64,000 nt of DNA from DATJMJ01 sp035503915 (GTDB lineage: Bacteria; Actinomycetota; Acidimicrobiia; Acidimicrobiales; Palsa-688), in assembly GCA_035503915.1 (NCBI GenBank), contig DATJSU010000049.1:62001-126000 (forward strand), in the 5' to 3' direction. Below are positions 40,697 through 48,400 of this stretch, in pieces. Position numbers and translations under genes: made by a program. A model generated the notes under the pieces. That model was not told the origin of the DNA, searched no databases, and was given only the letters and a program-made list of their open reading frames with translations. Positions within the stretch are counted from its first letter, which is position 1; every line of letters begins with the position of its first letter.

Positions 40697-41794
40697 TTAG
40701 GTCTTTCCCCGCTTGGGTGTTGTGTGCAGCGGCGGGCTATTGGGCTTTGCACCGCGGGAACTCGGCACGAAACCGGCCTTCGCCTTCCACATGGCTTCCC
40801 AGCTCGAATTGCCCGGCTGGAGCAGCGGGCGGAACTGGTTGCCGAACGCGGCTCTCGCTGCCGAAGCGCCCAGGGCTTCGAGGTCGAGCTCGGCATCGGC
40901 CTCGCGCTCAAGGCTGGCGTGCTGGCGAGCGCTTGGAGCCGCGTTTGCGAGAGCCAGTGATGGCTCTGCACGCCTATCTGCGCGGGAACCCGCTCGAGAG
41001 TCCGCTTTCTGCCATTGCACGAACACGGGTACCAGGCCGAAGAACGTTGACAGCTCGGTCGCCGCCCACAGCAGGGCGCCACCCGAGTGGGTGCTGGCAA
41101 GCGTGTACATGGAAGCCACGGAGTGCTTTTGGTACATGATGGCAATCCCGAGGAAGGACTCGAACGGCACGCCGATGGCGAGGTTGGCTATCCGCGCCCC
41201 GTAACCCATCCGCCAGTGGACGATCGGGTCGAGGCCGACCATGGGCCACCAGTAAAGCGTCCCCCCGAAGAGGAACCCGACATTGATCGCGTCCATGAGC
41301 GCCATGTGGTGCATGGCAAAGTTGACAAGCGGCGTTAGGAAAAAGGCAAACATGACGCCGAAGTAGAGGAACCAGACCACTACCGGGTGCGTGATAACGG
41401 CGAAAGGCCGGGAGCGCAGGACCGCCAGCCAGCGCGTTTTTGTTCGCCTGCCGGCCGTCTGGAGAAGCAATGTCGAAGGAGCTCCCAAAGCGACAAGAGG
41501 CGGGCCGACCGCCATCAGGAGCAGGTGTTGCACAACGTGCGCTTGGAAATACGAGCCAGTGAAGGTAGCGACGGGCGATTGCAGCGCAAGGTCGACTGTA
41601 ACGAGCCCGGCCATAAACGGGATAGTCCGCTTGGCCGGCCAGCGGCGTCCCCTAGCCGCCAGCAGCCAATCGGCTCGCAGGTACCAGTAAGCGATGGCTA
41701 CCAGCACGACGACGACCGCGATCGAGAACGGCCCCCACTGCCAGGCAGTGAGCGCATTGTGCGCGTTGAAAGGCAGGTTGCTCATCCCTGGCAC
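40697..41794 (-). CDS. Cytochrome c oxidase assembly factor, CtaG (caa3) type membrane protein
   Basis: Up to 365 aa (start 41794, or the ATG at 41785). Seven or so helices include VVVVLVAIAYWYLRADWLLAA, FMAGLVTVDLALQSPVATFTG, FQAHVVQHLLLMAVGPPLVALG and FLYFGVMFAFFLTPLVNFAMHH. The histidine-bearing helix QAHVVQHLLLM is the CtaG_Caa3 signature. Members help insert copper into heme-copper oxidases. The 100-residue C-terminal tail is polar. No cox genes are in the window, so a link with the molybdoenzyme next door is possible but unproven. Confidence 0.85.
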   Translation of the reverse strand: MPGMSNLPFNAHNALTAWQWGPFSIAVVVVLVAIAYWYLRADWLLAARGRRWPAKRTIPFMAGLVTVDLALQSPVATFTGSYFQAHVVQHLLLMAVGPPLVALGAPSTLLLQTAGRRTKTRWLAVLRSRPFAVITHPVVVWFLYFGVMFAFFLTPLVNFAMHHMALMDAINVGFLFGGTLYWWPMVGLDPIVHWRMGYGARIANLAIGVPFESFLGIAIMYQKHSVASMYTLASTHSGGALLWAATELSTFFGLVPVFVQWQKADSRAGSRADRRAEPSLALANAAPSARQHASLEREADAELDLEALGASAARAAFGNQFRPLLQPGNSSWEAMWKAKAGFVPSSRGAKPNSPPLHTTPKRGKT

Positions 41795-42016
41795 GAGCCC
41801 ATTCTGGCCGCTCTCCCAGAGGTCCTGGTTCGCGCGCCCCTGAGCTGGGCCTTTGTTTCACTCGCGCGCACGGGGCGCTTGCCCGGCTGCCCGACGTAGC
41901 GGCCTGGCGCTCGGTGCCGGCTGATCGGCGAGCCGCGCAGGCACGCGCCCGGCCGCCGGCTCACGAGGCATTGGGAGCGGCCAGGGTTAGTTGGTCGCCC
42001 GAGTAGCATAAGCACG

Positions 42017-44266
42017 ATGCGGGCCGGCCAGCGGGAAAAATTCCTCGACCCGGCGCACTGGGCGAGCTTGGTGCCATTCGGCTTGGGTGAGGAAAAGGTC
42101 AACAACTATGCCGCAATCCTTGATGCTTTGCGAGAAAATCGCGACAACCTTGCATACGCCTGGCGGATATTGAACCATGGGGTGTGCGACGGCTGCGCTC
42201 TTGGGACCTCCGGCATGCGCGACTGGACGCTCGACCAAGTCCACCTCTGCAATGTCAGGCTCCGCCTCCTCCGGCTCAACACCGCCCCTCCGATGGACGG
42301 CGAGCTTCTTGGAGACGTCGCCAAGTTGGAGGGCGAAGGCGCTACCGGGCTCCACAAACTAGGCCGCCTGCCATACCCCATGGTCCGTCTGCACGGCGAA
42401 ACAGGGTTTAGGCGCACCAGTTGGGAGCAAGCGCTCGACCTGGTCGCCTCCAAGCTGGCAGCCGTGAGCCCAGAGCGGGTGGCCGTCTACATGACGAGCC
42501 GCGGCGAACCCAATGAAAATTACTACGCCGCACAAAAAGCAGCGCGCGCGCTCGGCACGAACTCGATAGACAGCGCTGCCCGTCTTTGTCACTCTCCCAG
42601 CACGCTGGCCCTCAAATCGGCTCTCGGGGTGGCCGCCACCACGTGCTCGTACACGGACTTGATCGGGACGGACCTGGTGGTGTTCATAGGCTCCAACGTC
42701 GCTGAGAACCAACCCGTCATCATGAAGTACCTGTACCATGCCCGCAAGGCCGGTACCCACGTCGCGGTGGTCAACCCTTACCGCGAGCCTGCCATGGAGC
42801 GTTACTGGGTGCCGTCCAACCTCGAGAGCGCGGTTTTCGGCACCAAGATCACGGACAACTTTTTCAGCGTCAACGTCGGCGGCGACATCGCCTTTGTTAA
42901 CGGTGCTATGAAGCACATGGTCGAGCAGGGTTGGGCCGACAGGGCCTTTGTCGAGGGCTACACAACGGGCTACGACGACTTGGTTGCATCGCTCGGGCGA
43001 CAGGACTGGCGCACGCTCGAGGCTTTTTCTGGGAGCAGCAGGGGCGAGATGTTCACGTTTGCCCGCATGCTCGCCCAAGCCCGCACCGCGGTCCTCGTCT
43101 GGAGCATGGGCGTCACCCAGCACACCTGCGGCGAAGACGCTGTCCGCGCGATCGTGAACCTGGCGCTGCTCCGGGGTTTTGTCGGGAGGCCCAAATGCGG
43201 TCTCATGCCGATCAGAGGCCACTCCGGGGTCCAAGGTGGCGCTGAAATGGGCGCGTACGCGACGACGTTCCCCGGCGGGCTCCCAGTGAACGAACAAAAT
43301 GCCGCCCGCCTCTCTCTCCAGTGGGGCTTCGAGGTGCCTTCCACGCCCGGCCTCACGGCGCCGCAAATGATTGACGCCGCACACGAAGGGCGCCTTGAAG
43401 TGCTGATCTGTTCGGGTGGCAATTTTCTCGAGGTGCTGCCTGAACCGAGTTACGTGAGGGAAGCGCTCGCGCGAGCACCGTTGCGCGTGCACCTCGACAT
43501 AGTTCCTTCCCGCCAGATGCTCGTGCCGGCCGGTGAGGCCGTTGTGCTCCTCCCTGTTGAAACCCGCTACGAGATGAAGGGCGGGGTCACAGAGACATCG
43601 ACCGAGAGAAGAGTGATCTTCAGCCCCGAGGTCAAAGGCCCCAGGGTGCAAGAAGCCCGCCCGGAATGGGAGGTTTTCACGGAATTGGCCAAGATGGCTC
43701 GCCCCTCGCTCGCAGGCCAGCTCGATTTCGCGGGCACGGCGGGGATCCGCGACGAGATCGCACGGGTAGTCCCAAATTATGCGCTCATTCGCACACTAAA
43801 AAAGGAAGGTGACAGCTTCCAGTACGGTGGCGCGCTGCTGTGCCAAGGGTGGGAGTTCGAGACGCCGGATGGAAAGGCTCACTTCAGCGTTGTCGACCTT
43901 CCTCGGCGTGAAGTCCCCGAGGGCAGTTTCGTGGTCGCAACCCGGCGAGGGAAGCAGTTCAACAGCATGGTCCAAGGAGAGCGGGACGGTCATACCGGCG
44001 CAGGGCGGCGTTCGGTGCTCATAAACCCGGCAGATGCCGAGGACCTCGGTGTCTCCCAAGGCGCAAAGGTCGTCTTGCTGAGCGACACTGGGGAGTTCTG
44101 CGGAGAGGCGTTGCTCGCGCCCGTTTCCCGGGGCACCCTGCAGGTCCACTGGCCAGAAGGCGCGGTGCTCCTCGATAGGGCCAGGCGTTCGAGCGAGTCC
44201 GGCGTGCCCGACTACACGGCAGTTGTCAGAGTAGAGGTGCCGGCGGGGGGCTCCCCAGCCCGCTGA
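42017..44266 (+). CDS. FdhF/YdeP-family molybdopterin oxidoreductase
   Basis: 749 aa. The N-terminus NHGVCDGCALGTSGMRDWTL with a later cysteine in DQVHLCNVRL matches the YdeP branch of formate dehydrogenase H-like enzymes. Further blocks: YMTSRGEPNENYYAAQKAARALGTNSID, ARLCHSPST, VFIGSNVAENQPVIM, MPIRGHSGVQGGAEMG, and a molybdopterin-binding C-terminus TRRGKQFNSMV. At the catalytic position the sequence LCHSPST carries a cysteine instead of selenocysteine. Only two N-terminal Cys plus one are clear, so the iron-sulfur site may be incomplete. The substrate is unknown; formate is not assured. fdhD follows 9 bases later. Confidence 0.88.
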   Translation: MRAGQREKFLDPAHWASLVPFGLGEEKVNNYAAILDALRENRDNLAYAWRILNHGVCDGCALGTSGMRDWTLDQVHLCNVRLRLLRLNTAPPMDGELLGDVAKLEGEGATGLHKLGRLPYPMVRLHGETGFRRTSWEQALDLVASKLAAVSPERVAVYMTSRGEPNENYYAAQKAARALGTNSIDSAARLCHSPSTLALKSALGVAATTCSYTDLIGTDLVVFIGSNVAENQPVIMKYLYHARKAGTHVAVVNPYREPAMERYWVPSNLESAVFGTKITDNFFSVNVGGDIAFVNGAMKHMVEQGWADRAFVEGYTTGYDDLVASLGRQDWRTLEAFSGSSRGEMFTFARMLAQARTAVLVWSMGVTQHTCGEDAVRAIVNLALLRGFVGRPKCGLMPIRGHSGVQGGAEMGAYATTFPGGLPVNEQNAARLSLQWGFEVPSTPGLTAPQMIDAAHEGRLEVLICSGGNFLEVLPEPSYVREALARAPLRVHLDIVPSRQMLVPAGEAVVLLPVETRYEMKGGVTETSTERRVIFSPEVKGPRVQEARPEWEVFTELAKMARPSLAGQLDFAGTAGIRDEIARVVPNYALIRTLKKEGDSFQYGGALLCQGWEFETPDGKAHFSVVDLPRREVPEGSFVVATRRGKQFNSMVQGERDGHTGAGRRSVLINPADAEDLGVSQGAKVVLLSDTGEFCGEALLAPVSRGTLQVHWPEGAVLLDRARRSSESGVPDYTAVVRVEVPAGGSPAR

Positions 44267-44275
44267 CCGACGCTC

Positions 44276-45145
44276 ATGCCTTTTACACGACCTGGCGCTA
44301 CTACACGCGTTATGGCCCTCGAAGCAGTGGCCGGCTCTGCGCGAGGCGCGGCGCGAGACGTACGTGGCGAGGACCTCGTCGCCACCGAAGAACCCCTGGA
44401 GATCCGGCTGGTACGAGGCTCTACCCGTTTGCCCGTCGCGGTCACCATGAGGACGCCGGGGGCAGATTTTGAGCTGGCGGCGGGTTTTCTCTTCAACGAA
44501 GGAGTGGTGCGCACCAGGTCGGACATCCACCGTCTCAGCTATTGCGTCGACAAGGAGCTGAGCGAGGAGCAGCTGTACAACATTGTCAACGTCGAAGTCA
44601 CCGACGCGGTCGGTGCGCTCGACGTCGCCCGGCTGGAGCGGCACTTTTCTATGACGAGCGCGTGCGGCGTGTGCGGTAAGGCCACTCTGGCTGCGCTCCG
44701 CAGCCGCGGTTATGAACGCCTTCCTCCCGGCCTGATAGTGACGAGCGAGGCCATATGCGCGTTGCCAGAAAAGCTGCGCCGAGGGCAAAAGCTCTTCGAG
44801 ACGACCGGAGGGGTGCACGCGGCCGGCCTCTTTGGGCCCGACGGCGAGCCTGTTGCCGTCCGGGAGGACGTCGGGCGCCACAACGCGATGGACAAGCTCG
44901 TTGGCCGGGCGCTCCTCGACGGGCGCCTCCCGCTTTCGGGCTGCATGGTCCTAGTAAGTGGCCGTGCGAGCTTCGAGCTCGTACAAAAGGCCCTTGCCGC
45001 AGGTGTCCCCCTGCTCTGCTCTGTCTCGGCGCCGAGCAGCCTTGCCGTGCAGCTCGCTTCCCACTTCGGCATGACGCTTGCCTCCTTCGTCCGGCCAGGG
45101 CGGTTCAAGCTCTACAGCGGGCCCGAGCGGGTGAAGCTCCCTTAG
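44276..45145 (+). CDS. fdhD: Formate dehydrogenase accessory sulfurtransferase
   Basis: 289 aa; it moves sulfur to the molybdenum cofactor of FdhF-like enzymes. The core starts at EPLEIRLVRGSTRLPVAVTMRTPG. The sulfur-relay motif SACGVCGKATL (Cys-x2-Cys) is near residue 128. The cofactor-binding region reads GGVHAAGLF, EDVGRHNAMDKLVG and VLVSGRASFELVQKALAAGVPLLCSVSAPS. The family is complete. Either ATG 44276 or ATG 44309 could be used. Placement directly after the FdhF/YdeP gene indicates they function together. Confidence 0.95.
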   Translation: MPFTRPGATTRVMALEAVAGSARGAARDVRGEDLVATEEPLEIRLVRGSTRLPVAVTMRTPGADFELAAGFLFNEGVVRTRSDIHRLSYCVDKELSEEQLYNIVNVEVTDAVGALDVARLERHFSMTSACGVCGKATLAALRSRGYERLPPGLIVTSEAICALPEKLRRGQKLFETTGGVHAAGLFGPDGEPVAVREDVGRHNAMDKLVGRALLDGRLPLSGCMVLVSGRASFELVQKALAAGVPLLCSVSAPSSLAVQLASHFGMTLASFVRPGRFKLYSGPERVKLP

Positions 45146-45215
45146 CCCACCATGTGCTCTCCCACGGGTTGCCTCGAGCGCCAGGCCTAGTGCCGCTCGT
45201 TGCTAATCTTGGTGG

Positions 45216-46826
45216 ATGAGCGGCTCTGGCATTTCCGCCGCACCGGGTCTTGCTGCGCGTGGCCCCGTTCTTGTGGTGGACTACGGTGCGCAGTACGCAC
45301 AGCTGATCGCAAGGCGCGTGCGTGAGGCGCGCATTTATAGCGAGATCGTCCCGCACACGATGCCCGTCGGGGAGGTGCTCGCGCGTCGCCCGAGCGCGGT
45401 GATACTTTCGGGCGGCCCCGAGAGCATCTACTCACCGGGTGCACCTCAAACAGGCCCGGAGCTGTTCTCTGCGGGCGTGCCCGTGCTCGGCATCTGCTAC
45501 GGCATACAGGCGATGGCCGCTGCCCTCGGCGGGTCGGTCGGCCAAACGGGCAAGGGCGAATTTGGGCGCACCGAAGCCGAAGTCGACACTTCCTCGTCGC
45601 TCTTCAAGGGCCTTGCGCCAACTGAAGACGTTTGGATGTCGCACCGGGACGCAGTTGTCGGCGCGCCTGTCGGTTTTCGCCGCACCGCGTCGACGGGCGG
45701 TTGCCCTTTCGCGGCCTTCGAGGAACCCGTGCGCAGGCTCTATGGCGTCCAGTGGCACCCCGAGGTGGCGCACACCCGCAACGGCCAGCGGGTAATCGAA
45801 AACTTCCTTTACGACTGTGCAGGGGTCGCCCCTAACTGGACGACCGGCAGCATCATCGACGAGGCGGTCAAGGCAGTGGCAGAAAAGGTCGGCCCGCACC
45901 CGGTGATCGCCGGCCTTTCGGGAGGAGTTGACTCGGCAGTCGCGGCGGCGTTGGTGCAGCGCGCCGTAGGTGAACAGCTGACGTGCGTCTTCGTCGACCA
46001 TGGGTTGCTCCGGGAGGGAGAGCGCGAGCAGGTCGAGGAGGACTACGTGCGGGCAACGGGCGTCCGGTTGCATACGGTCCACGCCGCTCGCCAGTTCCTG
46101 GGCTCCCTTGCGGCTTTGCCGCGCCCGGCGGACCCCGAAGCAAAACGCAAGATAATTGGCCGAGAGTTCATCCGCGCTTTCGAGGCGGCAGCCAAGGAGA
46201 TCATCTCTGCCCAAGGGCGCGAGCACGAAGGCGAAGTCAGGTTCCTCGTCCAGGGAACGCTTTACCCCGACGTGGTCGAGTCCGGGGGCGGCGAGGGCGC
46301 GGCCAATATCAAGAGCCATCACAACGTTGGAGGTTTACCTCCCGACCTTCGTTTCGAACTTGTCGAGCCCCTCCGCCGTCTTTTCAAAGACGAAGTGCGA
46401 GCGGTGGGCGAGGAGCTCGGGCTCCCGAAGGAAATCGTGTGGCGCCAACCGTTCCCTGGGCCTGGCCTTGCTATCAGGATTGTGGGCGCTGTGACGGAAG
46501 AACGGCTCCGGGTCCTTAGGAGAGCCGATGCCATCGTCCGGGAAGAACTTTCACTGGCGGGCCTCGACCGCTCGATCTGGCAATGCCCGGTCGTGTTGCT
46601 GGCGGACGTGCGGTCTGTGGGCGTGCAAGGAGACGGCCGCACGTACGGCCACCCCATCGTCTTGCGGCCCGTGGACAGCGAGGACGCGATGACGGCCGAT
46701 TTTTCTCGCCTCCCCTACGACTTGCTCGCTCGAATCTCGACCCGGGTGACCAACGAGGTCCCCGAGGTGAACCGGGTGGTCCTCGATATAACGAGCAAAC
46801 CGCCTGGGACCATCGAGTGGGAGTGA
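45216..46826 (+). CDS. guaA: GMP synthase (glutamine-hydrolysing)
   Basis: 536 aa; converts XMP to GMP. The class I glutamine amidotransferase domain has VLVVDYGAQYAQLIARRVRE, the nucleophile motif GICYGIQAM and the QWHPEV histidine/glutamate pair. The ATP pyrophosphatase domain has the P-loop AGLSGGVDSAVAAAL, FVDHGLLREGE and GTLYPDVVES. The dimerisation domain has HNVGGLPPDL, WRQPFPGPGLAIRI and ISTRVTNEVPEVNRVVLDIT, with the terminal KPPGTIEWE. All catalytic elements are present. It is monocistronic or linked to the TauE gene 37 bases later. Confidence 0.98.
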   Translation: MSGSGISAAPGLAARGPVLVVDYGAQYAQLIARRVREARIYSEIVPHTMPVGEVLARRPSAVILSGGPESIYSPGAPQTGPELFSAGVPVLGICYGIQAMAAALGGSVGQTGKGEFGRTEAEVDTSSSLFKGLAPTEDVWMSHRDAVVGAPVGFRRTASTGGCPFAAFEEPVRRLYGVQWHPEVAHTRNGQRVIENFLYDCAGVAPNWTTGSIIDEAVKAVAEKVGPHPVIAGLSGGVDSAVAAALVQRAVGEQLTCVFVDHGLLREGEREQVEEDYVRATGVRLHTVHAARQFLGSLAALPRPADPEAKRKIIGREFIRAFEAAAKEIISAQGREHEGEVRFLVQGTLYPDVVESGGGEGAANIKSHHNVGGLPPDLRFELVEPLRRLFKDEVRAVGEELGLPKEIVWRQPFPGPGLAIRIVGAVTEERLRVLRRADAIVREELSLAGLDRSIWQCPVVLLADVRSVGVQGDGRTYGHPIVLRPVDSEDAMTADFSRLPYDLLARISTRVTNEVPEVNRVVLDITSKPPGTIEWE

Positions 46827-46863
46827 CGTTGCAGCGGGCCCACCTCGGCCCGGGGTAGAGGTT

Positions 46864-47649
46864 ATGGGGCCTCTCTCCGCCCTCGCCATCGCCGGGGCCG
46901 GGTTCGTGGCCGGCACCGTCAATGTCATCGTCGGGTCAGGGACGTTGGTGACCTTCCCGGCTCTGTTGGCCTTGGGTTATTCGCCCTTGGTTGCGAACGT
47001 CTCCAACACGGTCGGCTTGGTCCCGGGCTCGGTCTCGGGCGTGCACGCCTACCGGCGGGAGCTGGCCAGCCGGGAGCAATTGGCCCGCACCGCCCGCCTC
47101 GGCATTTTCTCAGTCATGGGTTCGGTAGTCGGGTCGCTACTGCTATTTGCCTTCCCCGGGTCGGCCTTCCGGCGAGTTGTGCCGTTCCTCATCCTTCTCG
47201 CGGTTGTGCTCATGGCCCTTCAGCCGTGGATAAGCGACCGCCTCCGCGACCGGGGCCCCACCTCAAAAGGCGTGCCCTCGGAAGGCCCGGCTGGGGACCG
47301 CCCCGGGCCCGTCCTCACGATCTGTGTCTTCCTGACAGGCATCTACGGCGGTTATTTCGGAGCAGCGCAAGGCGTGATCCTCATATCGTTGCTCGCCATA
47401 TTTGTCAACGACACCTTGCAGCGCTTGAACGCGGTCAAAAATGTCCTTGCGCTTCTGGCAAACTTCGTGGCCAGCGTGATCTTCGCGTTCAGCGGCAAGG
47501 TGTCGTGGGCCGTCGCCGGCGTCTTGGCGCTCGGGGCGATCGTTGGGGGCCAAGTCGGAGGTCGCCTAGGGCGGCGCCTTCCTCAGCCGGCGCTGCGCGC
47601 AGCAGTCATTTTGGTGGGGACGGGGGTCGCGATCGCCCTGCTTGTTTGA
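46864..47649 (+). CDS. TauE/SafE-family membrane transporter
   Basis: 261 aa with about eight transmembrane helices arranged as two halves. The first half contains AGAGFVAGTVNVIVGSGTLVTFPAL and the motif SNTVGLVPGSVSG. The second half repeats it as GIYGGYFGAAQGVILISLLAIF and NAVKNVLALLANFVASVIF. This internal duplication with G-x-G-rich turns is typical of sulfite/organosulfonate exporters. The substrate is not determined. A possible operon with guaA is not functionally obvious. Confidence 0.9.
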   Translation: MGPLSALAIAGAGFVAGTVNVIVGSGTLVTFPALLALGYSPLVANVSNTVGLVPGSVSGVHAYRRELASREQLARTARLGIFSVMGSVVGSLLLFAFPGSAFRRVVPFLILLAVVLMALQPWISDRLRDRGPTSKGVPSEGPAGDRPGPVLTICVFLTGIYGGYFGAAQGVILISLLAIFVNDTLQRLNAVKNVLALLANFVASVIFAFSGKVSWAVAGVLALGAIVGGQVGGRLGRRLPQPALRAAVILVGTGVAIALLV

Positions 47650-47689
47650 GCCTCGTTAGAACGAGCTTTGAGCTGTGACGCGCAAGAAG

Positions 47690-48400
47690 TTACCCGCGCA
47701 GGCCCCCTAAGTAGCGCGCGTCCCCGTACGCGTACACCTGCCCAGCCGAGTCCAACAAGTAGTACCCGCGGCCATCGACGCTCCCCGCCATCGCTTCCAC
47801 CGGCGCTGGCGGGGGGCTGGCACCGAGGCTGCCATAAAACCCCCCCCCAAAAGCAAATACGCCGCCGTCAGCCGCCACCATCGCGTAGCCAGCAGTCCCC
47901 GTCGCCGGGATCATGCTGACGACAGCCGCTCGCAACGACCTCTCGGCCAAGGAACCGCGGTAGGGCGCGTCCCCGAAGCCGAAAACACCGCCATCAGCCG
48001 CCAGCAACCAATACCCGCTCCCGCCGGGGGCGGCTGCTATCCCGATGACCGGCTTGTTGAGGTGCTTCCCTGCCATCGAGCCATAAAACTTCGCATCCCC
48101 GTAAGCGAACACGCCGCCGTCAGCCGAGGCGAGCCAGTAACCGTTGCCATCGGGAGTGCGCGCGATCCCGACGAATGGCGACACCGGGCGGAGATTGTCC
48201 GGGCCCCCGAACGCAGTGGCGTCTCCGAAGGGGTAGACCTTGCCGTCACTGGCGAGGATCCAGTACCCGTAGTAGTCGGGCGTGGCGACGATCCCGACGA
48301 CTTTGGCCGCTTTAAGCTTGGGGGGGGAGCCGAAGTTGATCGCTGCCCCAAAAGTCGCTACCGCTCCGGCGCTGTTTACGACCCAGTAGCCGGCGCAGCC
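47690..48400 (-). repeat. Six coding repeats at the sedolisin C-terminus
   Basis: The repeats begin at AGYWVVNSAG, YYGYWILASDGKVYPFGD, GNGYWLASADGGVFAYGD, GSGYWLLAADGGVFGFGD, TAGYAMVAADGGVFAFGG and GRGYYLLDSAGQVYAYGD; the last is truncated. Spacing is about 41 residues. The composition and motifs match the CAP-protein repeats at 17128-17863, so one ancestral module has been attached to two different exported enzymes. Confidence 0.8.

Noticed and set aside
42359..43651. 430-aa minus-strand ORF opposite the FdhF-like gene
   Set aside because: It is fully antisense to a gene with clear molybdoenzyme motifs, has a His/Arg/Gly-biased composition and no ribosome site.
43796..44881. 361-aa minus-strand ORF opposite the fdhF/fdhD junction
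   Set aside because: It spans two real plus-strand genes and contains no recognisable domain.
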